This document shows positions 52,667 through 60,718 of a stretch of DNA of 64,000 nt, piece by piece (the stretch's first letter is position 1; each line of letters starts with the position of its first letter). Both the position numbers and the translations under genes were made by a program. Where the stretch lies: positions 7,607,501 through 7,671,500 of the forward strand of contig NZ_JACHNB010000001.1 of assembly GCF_014205225.1 (NCBI RefSeq), given 5' to 3'. Under the pieces are notes generated by a model, which worked only from the letters and a program-made list of their open reading frames with translations, was not told the origin of the DNA and ran no database searches. This DNA comes from Actinoplanes octamycinicus. Lineage in GTDB: Bacteria; Actinomycetota; Actinomycetes; Mycobacteriales; Micromonosporaceae.

Positions 52667-53125
52667 TCAGAGGGTCAGGCGGATCACCCGGGCGCCGGCC
52701 GCCCAAGCACGGTGCAGCGCGGCAGGGTCCGGTGTGCCCCGCGCGTCCAAACCGATGTTGTTGAAGCGCGCGAATTGCGCATTGTCGCGGGCGATGAGCG
52801 CGTAGTCGGCAACGACCTCGCTCTCCGCCGTGCGCACCTCGACCGCGGCGACCCGGCGACGTCCCTTGTAACGGACCTCGACCGGCTCACCGGTACGCAG
52901 GTTGCGCGCCCACCCGAACGGCGTCCCGATCAGCAACTGGCCGTCGTGCCGGGTGTAGGCGACCGGCACCTCGTAGTGCTTGCCGGACTTACGGCCCACG
53001 ACGTAAAGGACGACCAGTCGGGCGCCGACGGCGTTCGCGATCAGCGGCGTCCGCAGCAGGCCCCGGACGACCAGGTTGGCGAAGCCCTGGAAACGCAGCG
53101 TCTTCGGCAGTTCCGCGTCACTCAT
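52667..53125 (-). CDS. deazaflavin-dependent nitroreductase-like protein (Ddn family)
   Basis: 152-residue split-barrel protein of the F420-binding Ddn/FDOR family: LVVLYVVGRKSGKHYEVPVAY, then LLIGTPFGWARNLRTG and VRYKGRRR. Relatives reduce quinones or nitro compounds with F420H2, a cofactor common in actinomycetes. GGGAGG lies 5 nt before ATG 53125. The aldo/keto reductase follows on the same strand after 137 bp. Confidence 0.87.
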   Translation of the reverse strand: MSDAELPKTLRFQGFANLVVRGLLRTPLIANAVGARLVVLYVVGRKSGKHYEVPVAYTRHDGQLLIGTPFGWARNLRTGEPVEVRYKGRRRVAAVEVRTAESEVVADYALIARDNAQFARFNNIGLDARGTPDPAALHRAWAAGARVIRLTL

Positions 53126-53237
53126 GAGACCTCCCGAGCCATCGTCACCCCGCTCCGGTCCGGAGCCGTCCTTCCCCCGTGCTCGCCTCTACATCTCCCA
53201 GTGTGCCGCCGGCCCGGCGCGCGGTCGTGGCCGACGG

Positions 53238-53792
53238 TTAGGCAGGCGGGAGCGCGGCCAGGAACCGGAAGAAGTGCGGGTCGAACCGGGCCGGGTCGGC
53301 GGCCGCCAGCTCGGCCCGGGACCACCACCGGACCGCGTGGAACTCGCCCGCGTCCGGGCGCAGCTCCTCCTCGCCGGTGCAGGACAGGACGAACCACAGG
53401 GAGACGTCGGTGTGCCGCTGGACGGCTCCGACCGTACCGGTGACCGTCAGGAAGATCGGCGACCGCGACAGGCCCGCATCGCCCAGCCCGAGCTCCTCCT
53501 CGATCTCGCGCCGCGCGGTCAGCGCGGGATCCTCGCCCGGCTCGACGTGCCCGCCCGGCGGCAGCCACAGCCCGGCCTTCACGTGGTCGACGAGCAGCAC
53601 CCGGCCGTCACCGGCGACCGGCACCACATATGACACCAGGTGCTGCGGCGGCTCGGCCGGCGGCACCCGGCGGAACACGTTGTCGGTGCCGCTCAGCCAC
53701 TCCAGGACCAGCGCCCGGTGCACGCCCGCCAGCTCGTCGACCGGCTCGATCCCCGCCACCATCCTGTGCACCACGGCCACCGCGTCAAGCAT
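53238..53792 (-). CDS. Nudix hydrolase
   Basis: 184 residues with a full Nudix box: GGHVEPGEDPALTARREIEE followed by ELGL, preceded by VLLVDHVKAGLWLPP. The enzyme hydrolyses a nucleoside diphosphate linked to another group; the exact substrate is unclear. A helical N-terminus of about 40 residues precedes the domain. ATG 53792 with GGGAG upstream. Divergent from the AAA ATPase gene, 37 bp apart. Confidence 0.9.
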   Translation of the reverse strand: MLDAVAVVHRMVAGIEPVDELAGVHRALVLEWLSGTDNVFRRVPPAEPPQHLVSYVVPVAGDGRVLLVDHVKAGLWLPPGGHVEPGEDPALTARREIEEELGLGDAGLSRSPIFLTVTGTVGAVQRHTDVSLWFVLSCTGEEELRPDAGEFHAVRWWSRAELAAADPARFDPHFFRFLAALPPA

Positions 53793-53817
53793 CCGGGAAT
53801 GCTCCCATGAACACCTT

Positions 53818-53823
53818 TAGACT
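53818..53823 (+). promoter_or_regulatory. leaderless -10 box (AAA ATPase gene)
   Basis: TAGACT, then 6 nt and ATG 53830; no ribosome-binding sequence. Confidence 0.5.
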
Positions 53824-53829
53824 CGGGGC

Positions 53830-54597
53830 ATGACGGGCCGGTTCCTGCGCGACATCGCGCTCGACACGACCGGCCTGGACCGCCGCCGGTACCCGTTCAA
53901 CCTGCCGATCGTCACCGGACTGATCGCCGCCGGCCGGCTCGACCTGGCGCCCGGCGTCACCTTCCTGACCGGCGACAACGGCTCCGGAAAGTCCACCCTG
54001 GTCGAGGCGGTCGCGGTCGCGGCCGGCTTCAACCCGGAGGGCGGCAGCCGCAACTTCCGGTTCGCCACCCGGGCCACCGAGTCGCCGCTCGGACAGCACC
54101 TGATCGTCGGCCGGCGGCCCGGGCGCCGCGAACGCTCCAACTTCTTCTTCCGCGCCGAGTCGTTCTACAACGTCGCCACCGAGATCGAGAACGTCGGGAT
54201 GGAGCAGGCCTACGGCGGCCGCAGCCTGCACGAGCGCTCCCACGGCGAGTCGTTCCTCGACTTGATCACCCACCGGTTCCACCCGGAGGGCCTCTACCTG
54301 CTCGACGAGCCCGAGGCGGCGCTCTCCCCGCGCGGCCTGCTGATCGCCTTGGCCCGCCTGCACGAGCTGGTCCGGGCCGGCTCGCAGATGCTGATCGCGA
54401 CCCACTCCCCGATCCTGCTCGCCCTGCCCGGCGCCACGATCCTGCAGGCCGAGGCGGACGGCCGGCTACGCCAGGTCACCTACGACGAGGCCGACGCGGT
54501 CCAGGTGACCCGCGACTTCCTCACCGCTCCCCAACGCTCCCTGCGCCACTTACTGACCGATCAACCCGATTTCCGGTACGGTCCGAGCCCGCCGTGA
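53830..54597 (+). CDS. AAA family ATPase (ABC/SMC-like, YbdK-type)
   Basis: 255-residue ATPase of the OLD/ABC-like AAA_23 type: Walker A GDNGSGKST (48-56), Walker B GLYLLDEPEAALS (158-162 core) and H-loop IATHSPILLALPG. It lacks coiled coils and accessory nuclease domains. These small ATPases are common single genes; some belong to defence or DNA repair, but no partner is present. Tandem repeats begin within its last codons. Confidence 0.87.
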   Translation: MTGRFLRDIALDTTGLDRRRYPFNLPIVTGLIAAGRLDLAPGVTFLTGDNGSGKSTLVEAVAVAAGFNPEGGSRNFRFATRATESPLGQHLIVGRRPGRRERSNFFFRAESFYNVATEIENVGMEQAYGGRSLHERSHGESFLDLITHRFHPEGLYLLDEPEAALSPRGLLIALARLHELVRAGSQMLIATHSPILLALPGATILQAEADGRLRQVTYDEADAVQVTRDFLTAPQRSLRHLLTDQPDFRYGPSPP

Positions 54598-54843
54598 CCG
54601 CCCGCGTTCGCCCTGCTCCCGGACCGGGGCAGGTCGGGCTGCCGGGGTGTGCTGCTCCCGGGGCCACCGTCCGGCCGGGCTGCTTGACCGTGCTGCGTCT
54701 CGGGGCCACCATCCGGTTAACCCGATTTCCGGTACGGTCCGAGCCCGCCGTGACCGCCCGCGTTCGCCCTGCTCCCGGACCGGGGCAGGTCGGGCTGCCG
54801 GGGTGTGCTGCTCCCGGGGCCACCGTCCGGCCGGGCTGCTTGA
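54563..54843. repeat. 125-bp direct duplication, 156 bp apart
   Basis: 54563-54687 and 54719-54843 appear identical base for base (both begin AACCCGATTTCCGGTACGG and end GGGCTGCTTGA). The first copy starts inside the last 12 codons of the AAA ATPase gene. The duplication looks recent because no differences have accumulated. Confidence 0.85.
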
Positions 54844-55003
54844 GCGTGCTCCGTCTCGGGCCACCGACCCGACCCGGCTGCTTGAGCGTGCTGCATCTCG
54901 GGTCACGGACCCGACCGGGCCGTTTCAGCTTGCTGCGACTCGGGCCACGGACCCGGCCGGACCGTTTCAGCTTGCTGCGTCTCGGGCCACGGACCCGGCC
55001 GGG
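54836..55003. repeat. 42-bp tandem repeat, 4 copies
   Basis: Units start at 54836, 54878, 54920 and 54962. They share TGCTGC-n-TCTCGGG-CCAC-GGACCCGGCCGG with 10-20% variation; two open with CTGCTTGAGC and two with CCGTTTCAGC. The array ends 5 bp before the stop of the small secreted protein gene on the minus strand. There are no spacers, so it is not CRISPR. Confidence 0.85.
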
Positions 55004-55007
55004 CCGA

Positions 55008-55388
55008 TCAGGTGTATTGGGAGGCCGGGCGGCGGGACGGCTCCGCTCCGGTGGCGCCGCCGGCCCGGCGCAGGGTGCGGTCGTCCGCCACCGTCGCCAC
55101 TCCGCTGGTCCAGAGCAGGGACGGGACCGGGGCGGCCGGCGCGGTCTGGACCGGCGCCACCACGGCGAGCGTCGGCAGCGGATGGCGCTCCCAGGACGCC
55201 AGCACGAAGCGGGCGGCTCCCGTGCGTACCGCGGAAGACTCCGTCGTGTCCGCGACGGTGAGCCGGGCCTCGGTCGGCACCTCCGCATGCCGCCCGACGG
55301 TCACGGCCTGAGCCGGCGCGGCCGCCAAGCCACTCATCGCCAGCCCGGTAGCCGCGGCGACAAGAACGGACAGTGAACGCTGGCGCAT
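55008..55388 (-). CDS. small secreted protein
   Basis: 126 residues: signal peptide (SLSVLVAAATGLAMSGLAAAPAQA, cleavage near residue 27) and a mature domain of about 98 residues rich in Ala, Thr and Val, with RFVLASWERHPLPTLAVVAP, ending in a polar tail. No cysteines and no recognised family. Its 3' end adjoins the 42-bp repeat array, and the tail from about residue 100 may be drifting sequence. Confidence 0.65.
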   Translation of the reverse strand: MRQRSLSVLVAAATGLAMSGLAAAPAQAVTVGRHAEVPTEARLTVADTTESSAVRTGAARFVLASWERHPLPTLAVVAPVQTAPAAPVPSLLWTSGVATVADDRTLRRAGGATGAEPSRRPASQYT

Positions 55389-55836
55389 CGGGCGCTCCCC
55401 TCAACGAACCGGTGATGAACCCACGATCACCGCGCCGTCTGTGCCCCCGCTGTGCCACACCGTGCGGATATCTTGTGAGCCGCCACCCGAACCGCAGCCG
55501 CGCCGACCCCACCTCGGCCGCGGCGCCTCCCGGCGCCGCACCGGAGCACCATCCCCGGCCGGTCACTCACCGGCACCGACCGCACGGCCCTCTGCCCGGC
55601 ACCGAAGCCCCGGTCCACTTCCCCGGCGTGGGTGTCCGTTTCCACGACCGCCGCTCGTCACCTCGATGAGGCCTCGTCATCGGCGTGGGTGTCCGTTTCC
55701 ACGACCGCCGCTCGTCACCTCGATGAGGCCTCGTCATCGGCGTGGGTGTCCGTTTCCGCGACCGCCGTTCGTCACCTTGATGAGGCCTCGTCATCACCGG
55801 CGAGGCCCGACGAGTCCGCAGGAAGTGGAGCGAAGC
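55389..55836. other. 448-bp stretch without a supported gene
   Basis: Contains the upstream region of the minus-strand secreted protein gene, then the 57-bp tandem array at 55624-55794, then the ribosome-binding region of the SRPBCC gene. I see no coding region I can defend. Confidence 0.6.
55624..55794. repeat. 57-bp tandem repeat, 3 copies
   Basis: Units 55624-55680, 55681-55737 and 55738-55794. The first two are identical; the third has a few changes. Each holds GTGTCCGTTTCC, then a GATGAGGCCTCGTC near-palindrome. The array ends 42 bp before the SRPBCC start. The unit is a multiple of three, so frames stay open through it by chance. Confidence 0.88.
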
Positions 55837-56322
55837 ATGGATCTGGTCACGGACGCCGAGGTCACGGTCGCGCGCCTGGTAGCGGTGCCGCGCGAGCGCA
55901 TGTGGGAACTGATCACCGCGATCGGCCGGATCGGCGAGTGGAGCCCCGAGACAGTCCGCATCGACGCCCCGCCGGAACTGGTCCCGGGCGCCCGTTTCGT
56001 CGGCCACAACCGCTACCCGGACGGCTTCGTCAGTACCGTGACCTGCGAGATCACCGAGTTCGACCGTCCGGCGGTGTTCGCCTTCACCGCCCTGGACGAG
56101 CACGGAGTTCCTGCTTCGCTGTGGCGCTACGAACTCCAGGACGGCCGGCACCCAGAAACGACCCTGGTCCGCCAGACCTTCCGCCACGGCCCCGGCATCA
56201 CCGGCATGCGGGTAGCCGCCAACGCCGATGAGCGATCCCTGGACAGCAGACTCGCCACCCTCGGCGCGAACATGCTGACCACCATCGCCGCCATGACCAC
56301 CCAGACCCAGCTCACCCCATGA
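55837..56322 (+). CDS. SRPBCC (START-like) family protein
   Basis: 161-residue polyketide-cyclase/dehydrase-type SRPBCC domain: VARLVAVPRERMWELITAIGRIGEWSP at the start, PGARFVGHNRYP in the middle, and the long C-terminal helix ANADERSLDSRLATLGANML. These proteins bind hydrophobic ligands in a deep pocket. GGAG lies 6 nt before ATG 55837, directly downstream of the 57-bp repeats. Confidence 0.85.
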   Translation: MDLVTDAEVTVARLVAVPRERMWELITAIGRIGEWSPETVRIDAPPELVPGARFVGHNRYPDGFVSTVTCEITEFDRPAVFAFTALDEHGVPASLWRYELQDGRHPETTLVRQTFRHGPGITGMRVAANADERSLDSRLATLGANMLTTIAAMTTQTQLTP

Positions 56323-56764
56323 CCGCCGTCATCACACCGCCCGCCGCCACACCGGCGCGGGTCTCCCTTGCGGTCACGCTGCCGTCACGCCATCGCGTCG
56401 CTGCACTGGCCGCCGGGACGCCAGCGCGGGCCGCCTTCGCGTGGTCACGCTAACGGTCATGCCATCGCCTCACCTCGCTGCGCCGCCTCGCTGCGCCGCC
56501 TCGCTGCGCCGCCGCGCCGCGCCGCCTCGCCGCCGCGCCGCGCCGCCTCGCCGCCTCGCCGCGCCGCCTCGCCGCGCCGCCGCGCCGCCGCGCCGCGCCG
56601 CCGCGCCGCCTCGCTGCGCCGCCTCGCTGCGCCGCCTCGCCGCGTCACCGCGCCGCGTCACCGCGCCGCGTCACCGCGCTGGCCGTGGCCGCGCTGGCCG
56701 TCGTGGGTGGATGCCCGAGCACAGCCGACGACCCAGGGCCAACGGGTGGGAGGTAGCGGTCGGG
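56323..56764. other. 442-bp stretch with low-complexity repeat, no supported gene
   Basis: Only simple-sequence DNA is seen. The open frames crossing it translate to Ala/Arg/Pro repeats with no homology signal. Confidence 0.65.
56462..56692. repeat. GC-only low-complexity array
   Basis: About 230 bp of mixed CGCCTCGCTGCGC, CGCCGCGCCGC and CGCGTCACCGCGC units repeated in tandem. Units vary between 5 and 13 bp, as in slippage-prone minisatellites. It separates the SRPBCC gene from the convergent hypothetical gene at 56765. Confidence 0.8.
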
Positions 56765-57427
56765 TCAGGCGGTGGCCAGGGTCGCTGTGACCAGGCGGAG
56801 GTCGGCGTCCGGGAGGCCGCCGCGTTTGCGTACGGCATAGTCGCCGTCGCAGACCAGGACATCCTCGTCGGTGGTCCACCGGGCCGGGTTGTCCAGGATC
56901 TGGCGAGCGGCCTCGGTTGCCGCGGCCGGGGCGTCCTTCCCGACCGCGGTGAACGCCGCGGCGATCCGGTCGGCGGCCTCCGGCGGGGCGTCCGCGTCGC
57001 CGAACGCCGGCAGCGCGAGCAGCAACCGCTCCGGCGTGGTCGCGAGCCGGTCGAACTCCGCCCAAGACAGCCCCGGCCCGTAGCCGTGACCCTCGCGAGC
57101 GGCGACCGAGATGGCCCGCCCCGGGGTCAGCACCACGTAGTCGTCGCCGCCCTCGAAGTCATGCCCGTGCCAGATGACCTGCGCGAACCGCTCCCCGATC
57201 GGAATCACCGGCCAGCGCTCGGCGGCCCGCAGCTCGTCGGAGAAACCGGCGATGTCCTCGTCCTCCCCGCCGAACAGCTCCCCGATCAGCTCGGACTCCG
57301 CGCACCCGTCGAACATGGTGAGCCAGAAGACACGCCGCGCCACCAGCCCGGATCCGTCGGTCAGGATCGTCGCGGAAACGCCGTCGTATCGCCGGACATA
57401 GTCGGCGGCCTGCTCATCGGTCAACAT
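56765..57427 (-). CDS. hypothetical protein
   Basis: 220 residues, acidic and soluble: LTDEQAADYVRRYDGVSATIL, ELIGELFGGEDEDIAGFSDEL, VIWHGHDFEGGDDYVVLTPG. Looks like a small stand-alone globular protein, perhaps of a SUKH- or immunity-like kind, but I do not recognise it. ATG 57427 has TAAGCT 7 nt upstream, so the start is probably the first base of the mRNA; an open frame extends further but reads as non-homologous sequence. Confidence 0.7.
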   Translation of the reverse strand: MLTDEQAADYVRRYDGVSATILTDGSGLVARRVFWLTMFDGCAESELIGELFGGEDEDIAGFSDELRAAERWPVIPIGERFAQVIWHGHDFEGGDDYVVLTPGRAISVAAREGHGYGPGLSWAEFDRLATTPERLLLALPAFGDADAPPEAADRIAAAFTAVGKDAPAAATEAARQILDNPARWTTDEDVLVCDGDYAVRKRGGLPDADLRLVTATLATA

Positions 57428-57434
57428 CAACAGC

Positions 57435-57440
57435 AGCTTA
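57435..57440 (-). promoter_or_regulatory. leaderless -10 box (hypothetical gene)
   Basis: Minus-strand TAAGCT, then 7 nt and ATG 57427. Confidence 0.5.
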
Positions 57441-57468
57441 CGGCCTCCGCCACACCGTGTCCGGCATC

Positions 57469-58980
57469 CTAGGAAACCAGTCCTCCCTCCTCCAGCCTGC
57501 GCCGGATGTCCGCCCACTCGGTCCCCACCGGCTCGACAAACGCCCCATCGCCCGGGCGCTCCGCGCTCCATCGCCGCCCCGACACCTCGTGGCCCTCCTC
57601 CGGCAACTCTGCTTCCGATCCCTCCCTACTCCAACGCTGCTCGGCAACTCGCGGGCCCCCGTCCGGCCACTGACCTCCCTGCCGCCGTTTGTCCGCCTCT
57701 TGCCGCTCCTCTCCGCGAAGCCGCTCCTCCCCGCGAAGCCGCTCCTCCCCGCGAAGCCGCTCGTCCCCGCTGGACCACTGGTCCGCACGCCACTGGTCGT
57801 CCTGCCGCCGGCCAGCCCCTCTCCGATCCCCGGTCTGCTGGCGACCGTCGCTGGGTCGGGCGGTCCAGTTCTTCAGGCCGGTGGAAGTGGAGATGCAGAC
57901 GACCGGGCCGTCCAGGGCACCCAGGCCGGCTCCGTCGCCGGACTGGACGCTGCGCAGGCCGGCCAGACCGGCGGCGCTGGACAGCTCGGCCCAGATGCCG
58001 GCGCGCGCCAGCTCGGCGTGCGCGGCCCGCAACTGGTCGTCGGTGAGTGCGAGCGCCGCTCCCCCGCTCTCCCGGACGGCGACGACACCGCGATAGCCGC
58101 TGACCGCGGAAATGATCGAGAACGCGTCGGTCTGACCGACTTCGACCACGGCGGTCGGCTGGTCGTACCGTAAAGCTCTGGTCAGCGGCGCAGCCGCAGC
58201 GGGCTCGCAGGCGACCAGCTGGGGCACCCGGTCGGCGAGGCCGAGCCGCCGCAGCTCGGCGAACCCCTTCCCGATCCCGAACAGCAGCTCGGCATAACCG
58301 GTCGGCACGAAGACCGCGGCCGGCGTGCCGATCTCGGCCGCTATCTCGTACGCAATGGTCTTGTATCCCTCCGGGCCGAACGGGTGCCCGGTGTGCGTGG
58401 CGGTCAGATTGCTCACCGGGTGCAGCCCACACCGGTCGACGATCTGCCGCATCAGCGGCCAGCGGGCCTCCCACGGCACCGGCAGCACGACGGCCCCGTG
58501 GGTCTGCAGGAAAGCCGGCGCGACCGGACCGGTGATGATCACCGACCGCAGCCCGGCGCGCGCCGCGAAGGCCGACGCCGACAACCCGTGGTTGCCGGAC
58601 GACGCGACCACGACGCCCGGCGCGCCCACCCCGACCGCGGCGCTCACCGTGCACCTGTTCAGCCGGTCCTTGTGACTCCACGTCGGATTACGCGACTCAT
58701 CCTTGACGAAGACGCCCGGCTCCAGCTCGATCAGCGGCGTGCCGCCCTCGCCCAGCCCGGACGCCAGCAGCGGTGGCAGGAGCGGCGCCCAGCGATCCAG
58801 ACCGGACCCGACCGCCGGCCGGAACAGGTCGGATGGCACCCGGTCGTAGTCGTAGTCGACCTCGAGCGGATAGTCGGCCTCGGCCGTGCTCGTCCGCGGG
58901 CAGCCGCTGGTCAGCGGTGGCCACAGCGGATAGTGCACGGCCCTGTCACCCAGAGATCGTTGCCCGGTCGCCAAACTCAT
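57469..58980 (-). CDS. PLP-dependent threonine synthase-like enzyme with C-terminal insertion
   Basis: 503 residues. The fold type II PLP core spans about 20-371: the PLP lysine is Lys104 in NPTWSHKDRLNR, the phosphate loop follows in SSGNHGLSA, and VFVPTGYAELLFG and CISTSTGLKNW mark the later strands. Close to threonine synthase or related beta-eliminases, without a thr operon nearby. Residues about 372-480 are low complexity (Arg, Gly, Glu, Gln, Asp), including three tandem RLRGEE units, before the apparently genuine ending VEPVGTEWADIRRRLEEG. TACGGT lies 6 nt before ATG 58980. Confidence 0.85.
   Translation of the reverse strand: MSLATGQRSLGDRAVHYPLWPPLTSGCPRTSTAEADYPLEVDYDYDRVPSDLFRPAVGSGLDRWAPLLPPLLASGLGEGGTPLIELEPGVFVKDESRNPTWSHKDRLNRCTVSAAVGVGAPGVVVASSGNHGLSASAFAARAGLRSVIITGPVAPAFLQTHGAVVLPVPWEARWPLMRQIVDRCGLHPVSNLTATHTGHPFGPEGYKTIAYEIAAEIGTPAAVFVPTGYAELLFGIGKGFAELRRLGLADRVPQLVACEPAAAAPLTRALRYDQPTAVVEVGQTDAFSIISAVSGYRGVVAVRESGGAALALTDDQLRAAHAELARAGIWAELSSAAGLAGLRSVQSGDGAGLGALDGPVVCISTSTGLKNWTARPSDGRQQTGDRRGAGRRQDDQWRADQWSSGDERLRGEERLRGEERLRGEERQEADKRRQGGQWPDGGPRVAEQRWSREGSEAELPEEGHEVSGRRWSAERPGDGAFVEPVGTEWADIRRRLEEGGLVS
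57717..57770. repeat. 18-bp tandem repeat inside the PLP enzyme gene
   Basis: Three copies of GAAGCCGCTCCTCCCCGC (57717, 57735, 57753; the last has one change). On the coding strand they give the RLRGEE repeats. The unit keeps the frame. Confidence 0.88.
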
Positions 58981-58986
58981 GGCACG

Positions 58987-58992
58987 ACCGTA
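58987..58992 (-). promoter_or_regulatory. leaderless -10 box (PLP enzyme gene)
   Basis: Minus-strand TACGGT, then 6 nt and ATG 58980. Confidence 0.45.
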
Positions 58993-59132
58993 TGCCGGGG
59001 GTCCGACAACTTCCGCCGCGCGGATTTCTGTCGCACCCGGCTCGTAGATTGCTCCCGTCAGACCGCGACGGGGAGATGAGACGACATGATCACGGACGAT
59101 TCGCCGCGCACCGCGACCGGGCACGGACTCCG

Positions 59133-60488
59133 ATGAGTGTGTCCGAGGGCGACACGCGCGCCGCGCTCGAGCGGGTGGTCCGGCACGCTGACGAGTTCGG
59201 CGAGGATCTCGCCGCCGACATGGATCTGCTGATCAGTACGCGGGACGTCACGCTGCTGCCGGCGCTGCATGCGCATCTCGACCGGTTCCTCGACGAGGGG
59301 GACGCGTTCGGCCGGGACCTGATCGCCACCGTGCTGGCCGCGGTCGCCGGGCCGGCTGCGCTGCCGGTCCTGCTGCGGGCGGCGACCCGCGAGCTGTATG
59401 ACGATCAGGAGAATCTGTTCGGCGAGATCGCCCGGCTCACGCGGGCCGATCCCGGCGAGGGGCGACGGGTGGCCACCTGGTTCGCCACGGGTGAGACGGT
59501 CGCCGAGCGCCTGGCCGGTTTCCGGGCGCTCGGCGACCTGCCCGGCTCCGCCGATGTCATGCTGCTCACTCGCGCCTTGACTGATTCTGATCGGGACGTC
59601 AGGTTGCTCGCGGTCGACCGGCTCGTCGCCGCGTTCACCGACGCGGACGATCTGGCGGCTTATCCGGCTCTGGTCGGGGCTTCGCGCAGCACCGACGAGG
59701 AGGTCCGGGTTGCGGCCGTCCGCTTCGTGGGCGAGCGCGGCCGCACCGCGGAGAGACTCGCGGCCAGAGCCCACTCGCGGCCGCAGAGCGGCGCGCTGAC
59801 CCGACCCGCCCCGGACCCGGTGCCGGCAGCTGGCCATAGGGCGCAGGATCCGGTCGGGACACCCGCCGACCGCACGGCCGACTCGGCACCCACAGCGAGC
59901 CATGGCGTGCCCGACCCGGTGGGGACGCTTGCCGGGCTCGTCGCCGATCCGGCGCCCTCTGTGCGGACGGCGGTCGCGCACGCTCTGGGCCGGCTCGGTG
60001 GCGCCGAGGCGGTGGCGTTGCTGCTCCGGCTCGGCGCCGACGCCGAGCGATCAGTCCGGGAGGCGGCGCAGGCGGCTCTCGGCACGGTCGGGGTGGACGA
60101 CGCGCTGACCCCGCTGCTGGCGCTCGCCGCCGATCCGGCGCCGGCGCGGCGGGTCGAGGCGGCCAAGGCGCTGACGCGTTCCATCGAGAACGATCCGCGA
60201 GCCGCGCAGCGGATCGTCGCGCTGGCTGGCGATCCGGCCGCGCCGGTGCGGGCGGCGGCGGTCAGCGCACTCGCCACCGTGCGGGACCGTCCGCGCTGGA
60301 TTCCGCTGGTCCTGGCCCTGGCCGACGATCCGGAGCCGGTGGTCCGGCAGCGGGTCGCGGTCGTGCTCCGTCACCTCGATCCGGCGGCGGCCATGCCGGT
60401 GCTGCGCCGCTACCTGGACGATCCGGATCCGACCCTGGTCTGGATCGCCACCACCCAGCTGCAGCAGCTGATCGACCGGCAGGTATGA
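59133..60488 (+). CDS. HEAT-repeat protein
   Basis: 451 residues of paired helices typical of HEAT/PBS-lyase repeats (SVRTAVAHALGRLGGAEAVALLLRL; SVREAAQAALGTVGV; PVRAAAVSALATVRD; VVRQRVAVVLRHLD). A flexible linker of about 65 residues (RPQSGALTRPAPDPVPAAG and on) splits the repeats near residues 215-285. A scaffold for protein binding; partner unknown. ATG 59133 or GTG 59139. A TAGATT box at 59045-59050 may be its -10. Confidence 0.8.
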   Translation: MSVSEGDTRAALERVVRHADEFGEDLAADMDLLISTRDVTLLPALHAHLDRFLDEGDAFGRDLIATVLAAVAGPAALPVLLRAATRELYDDQENLFGEIARLTRADPGEGRRVATWFATGETVAERLAGFRALGDLPGSADVMLLTRALTDSDRDVRLLAVDRLVAAFTDADDLAAYPALVGASRSTDEEVRVAAVRFVGERGRTAERLAARAHSRPQSGALTRPAPDPVPAAGHRAQDPVGTPADRTADSAPTASHGVPDPVGTLAGLVADPAPSVRTAVAHALGRLGGAEAVALLLRLGADAERSVREAAQAALGTVGVDDALTPLLALAADPAPARRVEAAKALTRSIENDPRAAQRIVALAGDPAAPVRAAAVSALATVRDRPRWIPLVLALADDPEPVVRQRVAVVLRHLDPAAAMPVLRRYLDDPDPTLVWIATTQLQQLIDRQV

Positions 60489-60537
60489 CCGTGGGCGGCA
60501 GGTCCCCTGCGAGCGTGCCGCCCACGGCAGCACCAGA
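60489..60537 (+). terminator. terminator hairpin after the HEAT gene
   Basis: CCGTGGGCGGCA (60489-60500) pairs with TGCCGCCCACGG (60526-60537), a 12-bp perfect stem with a 25-nt loop directly after the stop. Confidence 0.55.
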
Positions 60538-60554
60538 CAAAGGCCCCACCAGAG

Positions 60555-60718
60555 GAAGCCGGGCGAAAGCCGAGCGGTCACCGGGACAAGCCGGGGAAGC
60601 CGGGCGAAAGCCGAGCGGTCACCGGGACAAGCCGGGGAAGCCGGGCGAAAGCCGAGCGATCAGCGGGACAAGCCGGGGAAGCCGGACGGGAGCCGAGCGA
60701 TCAGCGGGACAAGCCGGT
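60555..60718. repeat. 41-bp tandem repeat, 4 copies
   Basis: Units start at 60555, 60596, 60637 and 60678, each beginning GAAGCCGG and carrying AAAGCCGAGCG or similar and GGGACAAGCCGG. A degenerate fifth unit follows from 60720 and runs into the 3' end of the RDD gene. It fills the gap between the convergent HEAT and RDD genes. Confidence 0.88.

Noticed and set aside
54232..54245. GAGCGCTCCCA, resembling a CebR half site
   Set aside because: It lies inside the AAA ATPase coding sequence, encodes conserved-looking residues and lacks the full palindrome.
54836..55003. Possible CRISPR array
   Set aside because: Units are contiguous without unique spacers and there are no cas genes; the same holds for the arrays at 2129, 55624 and 60555.
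54521..55288. Minus-strand frame with repeated RGPRRSKLKRPGRV-like units
   Set aside because: The protein repeat follows from the 42-bp DNA array being a multiple of three. It overlaps the better-supported secreted protein gene on the same strand in another frame.
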